Assembly (NCBI RefSeq): GCF_025950525.1
Contig: NZ_JAPDGS010000002.1
Coordinates: 310,001-374,000 of the forward strand
Length of the DNA: 64,000 bases
Direction of reading: 5' to 3'
Source: Stagnihabitans lacustris
Lineage (GTDB): Bacteria; Pseudomonadota; Alphaproteobacteria; Rhodobacterales; Rhodobacteraceae
The position numbers and the translations under genes are program-made. Positions 25,730 to 34,899 of the stretch are shown here, piece by piece. The notes under the pieces were generated by a model. It saw nothing but the letters and a program-made list of their open reading frames with translations, was not told where the DNA came from and searched no databases. Every line of letters starts with the position of its first letter. The stretch's first letter is position 1.

Positions 25730-27751
25730 ATGTCGAACGATCCCCTTCTGCAGCCCTATCAGCTCAAGCATCTGACGCTTCGCAACCGCATCATGACGAC
25801 CAGCCATGAGCCGGCCTATCCGGATGACGGGATGCCCAAGGACCGCTACCGGCTTTACCACCTGGAGCGTGCCAAGGCGGGGGTGGCGATGGTCATGACG
25901 GCGGGGTCGGCGGCGGTGTCCAAGGACTCTCCGCCGGTGTTCAACAACGTGCTGGCCTATAAGGACGAGGTCGTGCCGTGGACGCGTCGGATTGCCGATG
26001 ATTGCCACGAGGCGGGGGCCGCGGTGATGATCCAGCTGACCCACCTGGGCCGCCGCACGCGGTGGGACAAGGGGGATTGGCTGCCGGTGCTGGGGGCCAG
26101 CCATTCCCGCGAACCCTCCCACCGGGCCTTTCCCAAGCGAATGGAGGATTGGGACATCGCCCGTGTCATCAGCGACTTCGCCGATGCCTGTGAGCGGATG
26201 AAGGAAGCCGGCCTCGATGGGGTCGAGTTCGAGTGCTATGGGCATCTGCTGGATCAGTTCATGTCGCCCTTTACCAACGACCTGGAGGCGCCCTATGGCG
26301 GGTCGCTGCAGAACCGGGCGCGCTTTGCTTTGGAGGTGCTGCAGGCTTGCCGCGACCGGGTCGGGCCGCAGTTCCTTTTGGGGATGCGCTATACGGCGGA
26401 TGAGGTCGAAGGCGGCATCACCGCCGAGGACGGGATCGCGATTGGCAAGCTGTTTCGCGACTCCGGCAATGTCGATTTCCTGAATATCATCCGCGGCCGC
26501 ATCCATACGGACCCTGCGATGACCGATGTCATTCCGATCCACGGGATGCGGTCAGCGCCTCATTTGGACTTTGCCGGACGGATGAAGGCCGAGGTCGGGA
26601 TGCCGACCTTCCATGCCTCACGGATTCCCGATGTGGCGACCGCGCGTCATGCGGTGGCCAGTGGTCAACTGGATATGGTGGGGATGACGCGGGCGCATAT
26701 GGCCGATCCGCATATCGTGCAAAAGATCGTCGAAGGGCGCGAGCATGACATTCGGCCCTGCGTCGGCGCGACCTATTGCCTGGACCGCATCTATCAGGGC
26801 GGCATGGCGCTTTGCATCCACAATCCCGCGACGGGGCGTGAAGCGGTCGAGCATCACGTGGTGCCGAAAGCCCCCGCGCGGAAACATGTCGTGGTGATCG
26901 GCGCCGGGCCGGGGGGGCTGGAGGCTGCCCGGGTCGCGGCAGAGCGTGGCCACCGTGTCACTGTGCTGGAGGCGGCGGATGCCCCCGGCGGTCAGGTCCG
27001 GCTTTTGGCGCAGACCAAGCGCCGGGCCGAGATGATGGGCATCATCGACTGGCGTATGGCGCAATGCGCGGCGATGGGGGTCGCGTTCCGCTTCAACACC
27101 TGGGCCGAGGCGGGGGATGTCACGGCGCTGGCCCCCGATGTGGTGATCGTGGCCACGGGCGGCATGGCGCAAAAGGACATCCTGGCCTTTGGCAACGAAT
27201 TGACGGTCAGTTCCTGGGACATTCTGTCGGGCGATGTGAAACCGGGCACCAATGTGCTGCTGTTTGACGATGCGGGCGACCACACCGCGCTGCAGACCGC
27301 ACAGAAGCTGGCCGAGGCGGGCGCGACCGTCGAGATCATGACGCCCGACCGGACCTTTGCCCCCGATGTGATGGCGATGAACCTGGTGCCCTATATGCGG
27401 GCGATCCAGGACAAGAAGGTGACGTTCACCGTGACCTATCGCCTGTCGGGCGTGGAGCGCGACGGCAACCGGATCAAGGCGACCATCGACAGCGACTATG
27501 CCAAGCTGGGCATCGAAAGGCATTTCGATCAAGTGGTTGTCAACCACGGGACCTTGCCGCTGGATGAGTTGTATTTCGCGCTGAAGCCGCTTTCGGCCAA
27601 CAAGGGCGCGGTGGATTACGAGGCGCTGATCGGCCATCGCCCGCAGCCCGCGGCGGAAGGGTTCCAGCTGTATCGCATCGGCGATTCGGTCGAGGCGCGC
27701 AACATCCACGCCGCGATCTATGACGCGCTGCGCCTGGTCAGCGAAATCTGA
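25730..27751 (+). CDS. NADH:flavin oxidoreductase, N-methyl demethylase type (Old-Yellow-Enzyme/FeS/FAD)
   Basis: A 673-residue, three-part oxidoreductase resembling trimethylamine/dimethylglycine dehydrogenases and N-methylproline demethylases. Residues ~1-340 form the FMN TIM barrel (NRIMTTSHEP, QLTHLGRRT, GVEFECYGHLLDQF). A short FeS segment follows (RPCVGATYC, then ALCIHNP), then a dinucleotide-binding domain (VVVIGAGPGGLEAARVAAERG). Only three of the four usual cluster cysteines are present: the second position is Ala in CVGATYC. GGAGG before the ATG sets the start. Dimethylglycine or N-methylproline is a likely substrate class, but this is inference. Confidence 0.85.
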   Translation: MSNDPLLQPYQLKHLTLRNRIMTTSHEPAYPDDGMPKDRYRLYHLERAKAGVAMVMTAGSAAVSKDSPPVFNNVLAYKDEVVPWTRRIADDCHEAGAAVMIQLTHLGRRTRWDKGDWLPVLGASHSREPSHRAFPKRMEDWDIARVISDFADACERMKEAGLDGVEFECYGHLLDQFMSPFTNDLEAPYGGSLQNRARFALEVLQACRDRVGPQFLLGMRYTADEVEGGITAEDGIAIGKLFRDSGNVDFLNIIRGRIHTDPAMTDVIPIHGMRSAPHLDFAGRMKAEVGMPTFHASRIPDVATARHAVASGQLDMVGMTRAHMADPHIVQKIVEGREHDIRPCVGATYCLDRIYQGGMALCIHNPATGREAVEHHVVPKAPARKHVVVIGAGPGGLEAARVAAERGHRVTVLEAADAPGGQVRLLAQTKRRAEMMGIIDWRMAQCAAMGVAFRFNTWAEAGDVTALAPDVVIVATGGMAQKDILAFGNELTVSSWDILSGDVKPGTNVLLFDDAGDHTALQTAQKLAEAGATVEIMTPDRTFAPDVMAMNLVPYMRAIQDKKVTFTVTYRLSGVERDGNRIKATIDSDYAKLGIERHFDQVVVNHGTLPLDELYFALKPLSANKGAVDYEALIGHRPQPAAEGFQLYRIGDSVEARNIHAAIYDALRLVSEI

Positions 27752-27839
27752 CGCCTTTTGCAGACCTATGCAGCGCCTTTGGACAAACCTGTCTAAAAGG
27801 CGCTGTTTCCCACGATTTCTTCGGAAACTCCCCCTGTTA

Positions 27840-27854
27840 TTGACGCCACGTTAA
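27840..27854 (+). promoter_or_regulatory. CtrA-like box upstream of the flagellar-locus unknown gene
   Basis: TTGA-CGCCACG-TTAA, one mismatch from the TTAA-N7-TTAA consensus of the cell-cycle regulator CtrA. It lies about 70 bases before the ATG at 27923. Four similar boxes precede other motility-related genes in this window. Confidence 0.6.
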
Positions 27855-27922
27855 CGCCCCGGACACGCAATGAAGACGTGGTGTGTGGACGATGGCTGCA
27901 AAACAGTCATCCGGGGGAAGTC

Positions 27923-28795
27923 ATGGACGTGGAACGGGTCGCCGATGAGGCGGTGGTGCTGACGATTTCGGCGGGCGAGGGCGCGGCGCTTGTGGCGCGC
28001 GAGACCTTTGCGCGGGCCTTTGGCATTGCCTCTGGCGAGGCAGAGCGGCTTTTGGCGCGCGGCGAGGCGATCCTTGCGACGCGGGCGCAGGCCTCGGAGT
28101 CCTGCCTGACCCTGTTGCGGCTTTTGGGGGTGCGCGTCGGGCCGCTGCATCAGGCGGCGCCGCGCTTTGACCTGTCATTGCGGCTGGCCGATCCGGCGGA
28201 TGTCGCCCTGCGGCAGCGGCTGGCGGGCCTGTGTCCCGGCGCCGATCTGGCCCAGCTGGAGGGGCCCGAGGGCCTTGTGCTCCGCGACCTTGGCGGCGAG
28301 GCGGCGCGGGTCTGGCTGGCGCTGTTGCGTCAGGCCGGGGTCCTGGTGACGCTGGGCGCCCAGGCTGGCGCGGTCCATGACCTTTTCGCGCCCTATGGCT
28401 TTGTGGCGCCGCCCGATCTGGCGCGCTATCTGGCGATCCTGGGGCTTGATCGCTCGGAACAGGCGCTGGCCTGCGGACTGGAGGCCGCGACCCTGGCCCG
28501 GGTTCTGGCGCGCTTTGACGGGCTGGGGCTGCACGGCGTCCATCAGGCCTTTCAGCGGTTTGACCTGTATATCACCGGCACGGGCGCCCTGTCGCGGCGC
28601 GATGTGGCGGATTTCCTGGCCTCTCGTGGGTTGCCCGGCGCCTTTGAGGCGCTGTGCGAGGGGCGTCCGATCCGGCTGGAGCGCGAGTTGAACCGCAAGG
28701 CCACGCGGCAATTCCTGAACGATTACCGCCACATCGGGCTTGCCGCCCGGGCGGTTCTGAGTGGGCGGCCCGGCGGGAACCCGCAACCGGCCTGA
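27923..28795 (+). CDS. Unknown protein encoded upstream of motB
   Basis: A 290-residue Ala/Leu/Arg-rich protein that I cannot assign to a family. It appears soluble, with no signal peptide or membrane helix. The C-terminal part (SRRDVADFLASRGLPGAF, LERELNRKATRQFLNDYRHIGLAARAVL) looks helical. The start at 27923 follows GGGGGAAG; an in-frame GTG/ATG at 27878 is less well placed. A CtrA-like box lies upstream and motB follows by 120 bases in the same direction. A flagellar or motor-control role is inferred from position only. Confidence 0.75.
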   Translation: MDVERVADEAVVLTISAGEGAALVARETFARAFGIASGEAERLLARGEAILATRAQASESCLTLLRLLGVRVGPLHQAAPRFDLSLRLADPADVALRQRLAGLCPGADLAQLEGPEGLVLRDLGGEAARVWLALLRQAGVLVTLGAQAGAVHDLFAPYGFVAPPDLARYLAILGLDRSEQALACGLEAATLARVLARFDGLGLHGVHQAFQRFDLYITGTGALSRRDVADFLASRGLPGAFEALCEGRPIRLERELNRKATRQFLNDYRHIGLAARAVLSGRPGGNPQPA

Positions 28796-28850
28796 AACCC
28801 ATGACGCGCCGGACCCCCCGGCCGGCGCGAAACAGATAAAATGCCGGAAG

Positions 28851-28865
28851 TTAATGGAATCTTGA
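28851..28865 (+). promoter_or_regulatory. CtrA-like box upstream of motB
   Basis: TTAA-TGGAATC-TTGA, one mismatch from the CtrA consensus, centred about 58 bases before the motB start. CtrA is known to activate flagellar genes in Rhodobacterales. Confidence 0.6.
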
Positions 28866-28915
28866 CCGCCTTGGCGCAGGATCGGCATTGGGTGTGAATA
28901 CATGGGTGTGTGGTT

Positions 28916-29743
28916 ATGGCCGGCAATGGGAATGCCGCGCCCATCATCATCAAACGAAAGAAAGTCATCGCGGGCGGCGGACACCACGGGGGTGCGTGGA
29001 AAGTCGCTTATGCGGACTTCGTGACGGCCATGATGGCCTTCTTTCTGCTGATGTGGTTGTTGGGCGCTACGACGGAAAAGCAACGCAAGGGCATCGCGGA
29101 TTACTTCAATCCGACGATTCCGATCAACCGCGTCTCGGGCGGGGGGAACGGCGCCTTTGGCGGCGATTCGATCTTTTCCGATGAGAGTTTTGCCTTCAAC
29201 GGGTCTGGCCAGGCGGCCTCGACCCAGGGTCCCGACTCCAAGGTGGGCGGCGACGATGGCGGGTCCGACAAGGACGCCGAGCAGATCTCGAACATGCAAA
29301 GCGCGCTGTCGGGTCATGGCGGCGAAAGCGCCACGATGAAAAGCATGATGTCCCATGTCGTGACCCGCGTCACCGACGAGGGGCTGGTGGTCGAACTGTT
29401 CGACACCGAAGAGGCGCCGCTTTTTGAACCCGACAGCGCCCAGCCGACCAAGCTGGCGGTCGAACTGGCACAGATGATCTCTGAGGTGTTTGCGGCCTCG
29501 ACCAACCGGGTCGCGGTGGCGGGTTTCGTCAAGGCCTATCCGGTGATGATGAAAAAGAACCCGACCTGGTCGCTGTCAACCGACCGCGCGCAGGTCATGC
29601 GGCAGCTGATGGAAGGGTCGGGCACCGACAAGGAGCGCATCGCCCGCGTCGAAGGGCATGGCGACCGCAAGCCCGCGACCTCGGACCCGACGGCGCTGCG
29701 CAACAACCGGATCGAGATGATCTTGCTGCGAAAGAACAGGTAA
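28916..29743 (+). CDS. motB: Flagellar motor stator protein MotB
   Basis: A 275-residue stator subunit that anchors the proton channel to peptidoglycan. The single membrane helix contains the proton-binding Asp in VAYADFVTAMMAFFLLMWLL. The plug region is followed by a Gly/Ser/Asp-rich linker. The OmpA-like C-terminal domain includes FEPDSAQPTKLA, VAVAGFVKAYP, WSLSTDRAQVMRQLM and NNRIEMILLR. The ATG at 28916 was preferred to a GTG two codons earlier. No motA is in the window. flgE follows after a gap that carries another CtrA-like box. Confidence 0.92.
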   Translation: MAGNGNAAPIIIKRKKVIAGGGHHGGAWKVAYADFVTAMMAFFLLMWLLGATTEKQRKGIADYFNPTIPINRVSGGGNGAFGGDSIFSDESFAFNGSGQAASTQGPDSKVGGDDGGSDKDAEQISNMQSALSGHGGESATMKSMMSHVVTRVTDEGLVVELFDTEEAPLFEPDSAQPTKLAVELAQMISEVFAASTNRVAVAGFVKAYPVMMKKNPTWSLSTDRAQVMRQLMEGSGTDKERIARVEGHGDRKPATSDPTALRNNRIEMILLRKNR

Positions 29744-29762
29744 AAGCGGGGCTTTTTATCTG

Positions 29763-29777
29763 TTAGGTGGATGTTAA
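29763..29777 (+). promoter_or_regulatory. CtrA-like box upstream of flgE
   Basis: TTAG-GTGGATG-TTAA, one mismatch from TTAA-N7-TTAA, ending 54 bases before the flgE ATG. It suggests a promoter for flgE-flgK-flgL-flgI separate from motB. Confidence 0.6.
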
Positions 29778-29830
29778 GGCGGCTCTGACAGCGTGATCGG
29801 GTAAGATCGAGCTGCAGAAAGGCGCTGTCG

Positions 29831-31132
29831 ATGACGATTACTTCTTCGCTCAATGCGGGGGTTGCGGGGCTTAACGCCAACGCAAACCGCCTGTCCACGA
29901 TTTCGGACAATATCGCGAACTCGTCCACCTATGGCTATAAAAAGGCCACTGCGGATTTCTATTCGGTCGTGGTGCAGGGGGACTTGTCCACGGCCTATTC
30001 GGCGGGTGGTGTGCGATCAACCTCGTATCGGTTGATCGACGAACACGGGCCGCTGATCGGCACGACGAATTCCACCGACTTTGCCATCGACGGGCGCGGC
30101 TTCATGGCCGTGACCACGATCGACGCGGTCAATCGGGGGGCCGATCTGCCGATCTCGCTGACCACGACCGGGTCGTTCAAGCCCGATGCCGAGGGGGTCT
30201 TGCGGACCTCGACCGGCAAGGTGCTGATGGGTTGGGTGGCCAATCCGGACGGGTCGCTTGGCAACTATCCGCGCGACACGATGTCGGCGCTGCAGCCGGT
30301 GCGGCTGGACACCAACCAGTATATCTCGAACCCGACGACGGAACTGTCGCTGTCGGCCAACCTGCCCGCGACCTCTACCGCGTCGGGGGCGGATGGCGAT
30401 CCCTGGGAAATGACGGTGCAATATGCCGGCAACCTCGGCACGTCCGAGACGCTGCATTATACCTTTACCCCCACGGTTCCGGCCACGGGTCGGTCGAACG
30501 AATGGACCATGACGATTCGCGACAGCGCCTCGGATGATGCCGTGATTGCGGAATATACCGTGGCCTTCGACAGCTCGCAGGCCTCGGGCGGGACGCTTGC
30601 TTCGGTCACGACGGTCAGCGGGGCGGACTATGACCCGGCGACCGGGATTATCCCCCTGACCGTCGGCGGCGGCAATATCAACATGAACATCGGGGCCGTC
30701 GGCGTGACGGGCGGCATGACGCAGCTGAGCCAGGACTTCGCCCCCATCGGCAAGGCGATCAACGGCACCCCGGTGGCCCGCCTCGTCAGCGTGAACATCG
30801 ACGACAACGGCTATCTGACTGCCAATTATGACCAGGGCTTCTCCAAGGTCATCTATCAGATCCCGGTGGTCGATGTGCCCAATCCGAACGGGCTGATTTC
30901 CCATTCGGATCAGACCTATGAGATTTCGGCCGAATCGGGGGCCTTCTATCTGTGGGATTCGGGCGATGGTCCGACCGGCAAGATGGTCGGCTACAGCCAG
31001 GAACAGTCGACCACCGATGTGACGACCGAACTGACCAACCTGATCACCACGCAGCGGGCCTATTCCTCGAACGTCAAGGTCATCCAGACGGTCGATGAAA
31101 TGCTGCAGGAAACCGCAAATCTGAAGCGTTGA
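29831..31132 (+). CDS. flgE: Flagellar hook protein FlgE
   Basis: A 433-residue hook subunit exported by the flagellar type III apparatus. The N-terminal rod/hook helix SSLNAGVAGLNANANRLSTISDNIANSSTYGYKKA and C-terminal TTELTNLITTQRAYSSNVKVIQTVDEMLQETANLKR are the conserved ends that form the D0 coiled coil. The central D1/D2 domains are variable. Length is typical of alphaproteobacterial FlgE. The next gene flgK starts nine bases later. Confidence 0.95.
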   Translation: MTITSSLNAGVAGLNANANRLSTISDNIANSSTYGYKKATADFYSVVVQGDLSTAYSAGGVRSTSYRLIDEHGPLIGTTNSTDFAIDGRGFMAVTTIDAVNRGADLPISLTTTGSFKPDAEGVLRTSTGKVLMGWVANPDGSLGNYPRDTMSALQPVRLDTNQYISNPTTELSLSANLPATSTASGADGDPWEMTVQYAGNLGTSETLHYTFTPTVPATGRSNEWTMTIRDSASDDAVIAEYTVAFDSSQASGGTLASVTTVSGADYDPATGIIPLTVGGGNINMNIGAVGVTGGMTQLSQDFAPIGKAINGTPVARLVSVNIDDNGYLTANYDQGFSKVIYQIPVVDVPNPNGLISHSDQTYEISAESGAFYLWDSGDGPTGKMVGYSQEQSTTDVTTELTNLITTQRAYSSNVKVIQTVDEMLQETANLKR

Positions 31133-31141
31133 GGATAAGCC

Positions 31142-32599
31142 ATGACGATCTCCAACACGCTTGCCAGTGCGCTTTCCGGCCTGACGGCAGCCTCTCGCGC
31201 TGCGGAGTTGGTGTCGTCGAATATCGCCAATGCCACCACCCCGGGATACGCGCGGCGCGAATTGGTTGTCGCCTCGCGTATCGTCGGCACCGCCGGACAG
31301 GGGGTGCAGGTCGTGGGGGTGAAACGGGTGGAAAACCTGCCCATCATCGCCGACCGCAGACTGGCCCAGGCCGCTGCGGGCGACACCGACGCCCGCACCG
31401 ACTTTTACCAAAAGATCGAGACTTCGATCGGCACGCCCGATCTGGCTTATTCGCTGAGCGGCCGGATTTCGGCCTTTGACACGGCCCTGACCCAGGCCGC
31501 CTCGCATCCCGAATCCGAGGCGCGGTTGCAGGCGGTCCTGAATGCGGCCAAGGGTCTTGCGACCGGGCTGAACGGGATGGGCAAGGATGTCCAATCCGCG
31601 CGCCTGGCCGCCGACAACGAGATTGACGCCCAGGTCACGCAGCTGAACGACGGCCTGTCCAAGGTCGTCGAACTGAACGTGCAAATCCGCCGCGGCTGGG
31701 GGCTGGGGCAGGATACTTCTGCGCTGTTGGACATGCGCCAACAGGTTCTGGACCGGATTTCCTCGATCGTGCCACTGCGGGTGTCCGACAAGGGCGACGG
31801 CTCCATCGCGCTTTATGCGACGGGGGGGGCGGTGCTGGTCGATGGCGCCGCGGCGGTCTTTGGCTTTACCAAGACCAACACCATCGTTCCCGAGATGACC
31901 CAGGCATCGGGCGGGCTTTCGGGCCTGACGCTGAACGGGCGCCCGATCAGCAGCGGGGGGCCGAGTTCTGTGATCCGGGGCGGGTCGCTGGCGGCAGAGT
32001 TCGCGGTGCGCGACGAATTGGGGACCGAGGCGCAGACCCAGTTGGACGCCGTGGCGCGCGACCTGGTCGAAAGGTTTCAGGCCAGCGGGCTGGATGCGAC
32101 CCGTTTGCCCGGCGATGCGGGGCTTTTCACCGATGCCGGCGCGGCCTTTGACACCGCCGACGAGGTGGGCTTCGCCCAGCGTCTTGCGGTGAATGGCGCG
32201 GTTGATCCGGCCGCGGGCGGCGCCCTGTGGCGGCTGCGCGACGGTCTTGGTGCCACGGTCGAGGGGGAGCGTGGCAACAACGCGCTGATCACCGACATGC
32301 GGACGGCGCTGACCTCGCTGCGCGCGCCGGGCTCGGGCCAGTTCATCGGTGGGGCGCGCAGCTATTCGGTCCTGGCGGGGGATTTCTTGTCGCAGGTTTC
32401 GTCTGATCTGGTCTCGGCTCAGGGCCAGACCGCCTATAGCGCGGCCCGGCTTGACACGTTCGAACAGATCGAGGCGCAAGACGGCGTCGACACCGATCAG
32501 GAAACCGAAATGCTGTTGCAGATCGAACATGCCTATGCGGCCAATGCCAAGGTTCTGAAATCGGTCGATGAAATGATCAACCTATTGATGGAGCTCTAA
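31142..32599 (+). CDS. flgK: Flagellar hook-associated protein FlgK
   Basis: A 485-residue hook-filament junction protein. The N-terminal helix TLASALSGLTAASRAAELVSSNIANATTPGYARRE and the C-terminal EMLLQIEHAYAANAKVLKSVDEMINLLMEL are characteristic of HAP1. The length is normal for the family in this order. It lies between flgE and flgL (starts two bases after this stop), forming the hook-completion operon. Confidence 0.95.
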   Translation: MTISNTLASALSGLTAASRAAELVSSNIANATTPGYARRELVVASRIVGTAGQGVQVVGVKRVENLPIIADRRLAQAAAGDTDARTDFYQKIETSIGTPDLAYSLSGRISAFDTALTQAASHPESEARLQAVLNAAKGLATGLNGMGKDVQSARLAADNEIDAQVTQLNDGLSKVVELNVQIRRGWGLGQDTSALLDMRQQVLDRISSIVPLRVSDKGDGSIALYATGGAVLVDGAAAVFGFTKTNTIVPEMTQASGGLSGLTLNGRPISSGGPSSVIRGGSLAAEFAVRDELGTEAQTQLDAVARDLVERFQASGLDATRLPGDAGLFTDAGAAFDTADEVGFAQRLAVNGAVDPAAGGALWRLRDGLGATVEGERGNNALITDMRTALTSLRAPGSGQFIGGARSYSVLAGDFLSQVSSDLVSAQGQTAYSAARLDTFEQIEAQDGVDTDQETEMLLQIEHAYAANAKVLKSVDEMINLLMEL

Positions 32600-32600
32600 G

Positions 32601-33608
32601 ATGTCCTACTTCACCTTGGGCGATCTTGCACAGTTCCGCATCATGACGCGGCATGGCACGCGTCTGCGCAGCCAGATGAACGAATTGTCGGTCGAGGCGA
32701 CGACGGGCCTGACCGCCGACAAGACCACGCGGCTGAAGGGCAACTATGTGCAGTTGGCCGGGATCGAATCGCGCTTGAACCAGATCGAGGCCTTTCGCAA
32801 CGTGACCACCGAACAGTTGATCCTGACCAGCGGGATGCAGACCGCCTTGTCAACGGTGACTGATCAGACCAAGGCGCTGGGGGCGGCGCTTTTGGCCGGG
32901 GTCTCCTCGCAATCGGACCTGCGCATCGACGCTTTGGCCGATCAGGCCATGTCGACCCTGCAATCCAGCCTCTCGGCGCTGAATTCGCGCATTGGGGAAA
33001 GGGCGCTGTTTTCCGGCACCGCCACCGATGTCAGCCCCTTTGGCAGTGCCGAAGATCTGATGGTCGCGCTGAAGGATGCCGTCACCGCCTCTGGTGCTCT
33101 GACTTCGGCCGGGGTTGCGGCCGCGGTCGAGGATTTCTTTGCCGATCCGGCCGGGTTTCAGGCCGTGATGTATAAGGGCAGCGGGGCGACCAACGCGGTT
33201 CAGATCGGCCCGGATGAGACGGCCCAGATCGACATCACCGGCATGGACCCGGCCGTGGTCGCGGCGATCAAGGGCACGGCCATGGCGGGGCTTTTGGCCG
33301 AGGGCGTCTTGGCGGGCTCGACCACCGGGCGGTCTGACCTGATGAAACGGGCGGGCGAAAGCCTGATCGGCACGCAGCAGATGTTGGCCAGCCTGACCGC
33401 GCGTCTTGGCACGACAGAAGCCGCGATGCAAAACGCCGCCACCCGCAATGACGCCGAAAAGAACGCGCTGGAGACGGCGCGGCTGAACCTTTTGTCGGTC
33501 GATCCCTATGCGGTGGCCGCCAAATACCAAGAGACGCAAGGACAATTGGAAAAGCTTTACACCCTGACCTCCCGCGCCTCTCGGCTAAGCCTGGTGGATT
33601 ACCTCTGA
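32601..33608 (+). CDS. flgL: Flagellar hook-associated protein FlgL (HAP3, flagellin-like)
   Basis: A 335-residue flagellin-fold junction protein. The N-terminal segment FRIMTRHGTRLRSQMNELSVEATTG and the C-terminal YQETQGQLEKLYTLTSRASRLSLVDYL match the flagellin-type terminal helices. It would link FlgK to the filament. The stop TGA shares its last base with the flgI ATG (TGATG), so the two are translationally coupled. Confidence 0.9.
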   Translation: MSYFTLGDLAQFRIMTRHGTRLRSQMNELSVEATTGLTADKTTRLKGNYVQLAGIESRLNQIEAFRNVTTEQLILTSGMQTALSTVTDQTKALGAALLAGVSSQSDLRIDALADQAMSTLQSSLSALNSRIGERALFSGTATDVSPFGSAEDLMVALKDAVTASGALTSAGVAAAVEDFFADPAGFQAVMYKGSGATNAVQIGPDETAQIDITGMDPAVVAAIKGTAMAGLLAEGVLAGSTTGRSDLMKRAGESLIGTQQMLASLTARLGTTEAAMQNAATRNDAEKNALETARLNLLSVDPYAVAAKYQETQGQLEKLYTLTSRASRLSLVDYL

Positions 33609-34705
33609 TGCGGCATATCCTGGCCATCCTGTTGATTCTGTTTGCGCTTCCTGCCTGGGCCGGTGAAATCCGGATCAAGGACCTTGTCGAATTCGACGGG
33701 GTGCGGGGCAACGACCTTGTGGGCTATGGCCTGGTCGTGGGGTTGAACGGCACGGGGGATGGCCTGCGCAACTCGCCCTTCACCGAGGAAATCATGTCCA
33801 ACCTGCTGGAGCGTTTGGGCGTCAATGTCACCGGCGAGCAGTTCCAGCCCAAGAACGTCGCCGCTGTCTTCGTCACCGCCAGCCTGCCGCCTTTCGCCCG
33901 GGCGGGCGGCAAGGTTGACGTCACCGTTTCGGCCATTGGCGACGCGAAAAGCCTGTTGGGCGGAACGCTGGTCATGACGCCGCTGAACGGCGCGGACGGG
34001 CAGATCTATGCTGTGGCCCAGGGCGCGATCATCGCCGGCGGCATCGTTGCCGAAGGGGAGGCCGCAAGTGTCACCAAAGGCGTGCCGACCTCGGGGTCGA
34101 TCCCCTCTGGGGCGCGGGTCGAACGCGAAGTTCAGTTCGATTTCAATCAGATGAGCACGGTGCGCCTGGCTCTGCGCCAGCCCGATTTTACCACCGCCTC
34201 GCGGATCGAAGCCGTGATCAACGCCGCCTTTGGCGGCCGTCCGGCGCAGATGCTGGATTCCGGCACCGTGTCGCTGGACATTGCGGCCACCGGGGCGGGT
34301 TCGACGGCCCATGTCCTGGCCCAGTTGGAAAACCTGCTGGTCGAGCCAGAGGCGCGGGCCCGCGTCGTGGTCGATCAACGCAGCGGCACCATCGTCATGG
34401 ATGACGATGTTCGCATCAGCCATGTCGCCATCGCTCAGGGCAACCTGACCCTGAAGGTCGAGGAGGCGCCCGTGGTCGTGCAGCCCAACCCTTTCTCGGA
34501 AGGGGAGACCATCGTGGTGCCGCGCAGCAATGCCGAGATCCAGCAGGAACAGGGCAAAGGCCTGGCCGAGGTGCAAGGTGGCGCCAGCCTGTCGGAGGTC
34601 GTGGCCGGGCTGAACGCCTTGGGCGTGGCGCCGGGCGACATGATCAACATCCTGAAAAGCATCAACGCCGCCGGCGCCCTGCATGCCGAATTCGTGGTGA
34701 ACTGA
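33608..34705 (+). CDS. flgI: Flagellar P-ring protein FlgI
   Basis: A 365-residue periplasmic P-ring subunit. It has a signal peptide (HILAILLILFALPAWA, cleavage before GEIRIKDL). The family core is GVRGNDLVGYGLVVGLNGTGDG, then NVAAVFVTASLPPFARAGGKVDVTVSAIGDAKSLLGG, and GVAPGDMINILKSINAAGALHAEFVVN at the end. Length and order are normal. It is the last intact flagellar gene before the IS66 element, 170 bases downstream. Confidence 0.95.
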   Translation: MRHILAILLILFALPAWAGEIRIKDLVEFDGVRGNDLVGYGLVVGLNGTGDGLRNSPFTEEIMSNLLERLGVNVTGEQFQPKNVAAVFVTASLPPFARAGGKVDVTVSAIGDAKSLLGGTLVMTPLNGADGQIYAVAQGAIIAGGIVAEGEAASVTKGVPTSGSIPSGARVEREVQFDFNQMSTVRLALRQPDFTTASRIEAVINAAFGGRPAQMLDSGTVSLDIAATGAGSTAHVLAQLENLLVEPEARARVVVDQRSGTIVMDDDVRISHVAIAQGNLTLKVEEAPVVVQPNPFSEGETIVVPRSNAEIQQEQGKGLAEVQGGASLSEVVAGLNALGVAPGDMINILKSINAAGALHAEFVVN

Positions 34706-34875
34706 GGGCGGGGGGGCGACCGCCTTGGGTTTGCCGGCCAGTGGTCTGTAGGCCAGTGGTCTGTAGGCCAGGGGAAGCTTTAGACGGGGGCGCAAGACCC
34801 TTTCGGTCCAACCCGATGCAGCCCATGCCCTGCTTTTGGCGGAGCCTGCCCTCTTTGCCGATGCCGCGACGAACT
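34706..34875. other. Gap between flgI and IS66; no intact gene
   Basis: The gap contains a 15-base direct repeat (GCCAGTGGTCTGTAG twice, around 34737-34766). Beyond it is an open stretch in one frame (R-K-T-L-S-V-Q-P-D-A-A-H-A-L-L-L and so on) that lacks a start and runs into the IS end. This may be the truncated edge of a gene, but I do not recognise it. Confidence 0.3.
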
Positions 34876-34899
34876 GTAAGCCTCCGGTCTAGGCCGTGG

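Noticed and set aside
34735..34766. Short direct repeat GCCAGTGGTCTGTAG as an IS66 target duplication
   Set aside because: Both copies lie on the same side of the IS, 110 bases from its end, and are too long for IS66 (8 bp).
34767..34899. Open frame (D-A-A-H-A-L-L-L-A-E-P) as a truncated flagellar gene
   Set aside because: It has no start codon and no recognisable family, and alternative frames are equally open. Kept only as a possible gene edge.
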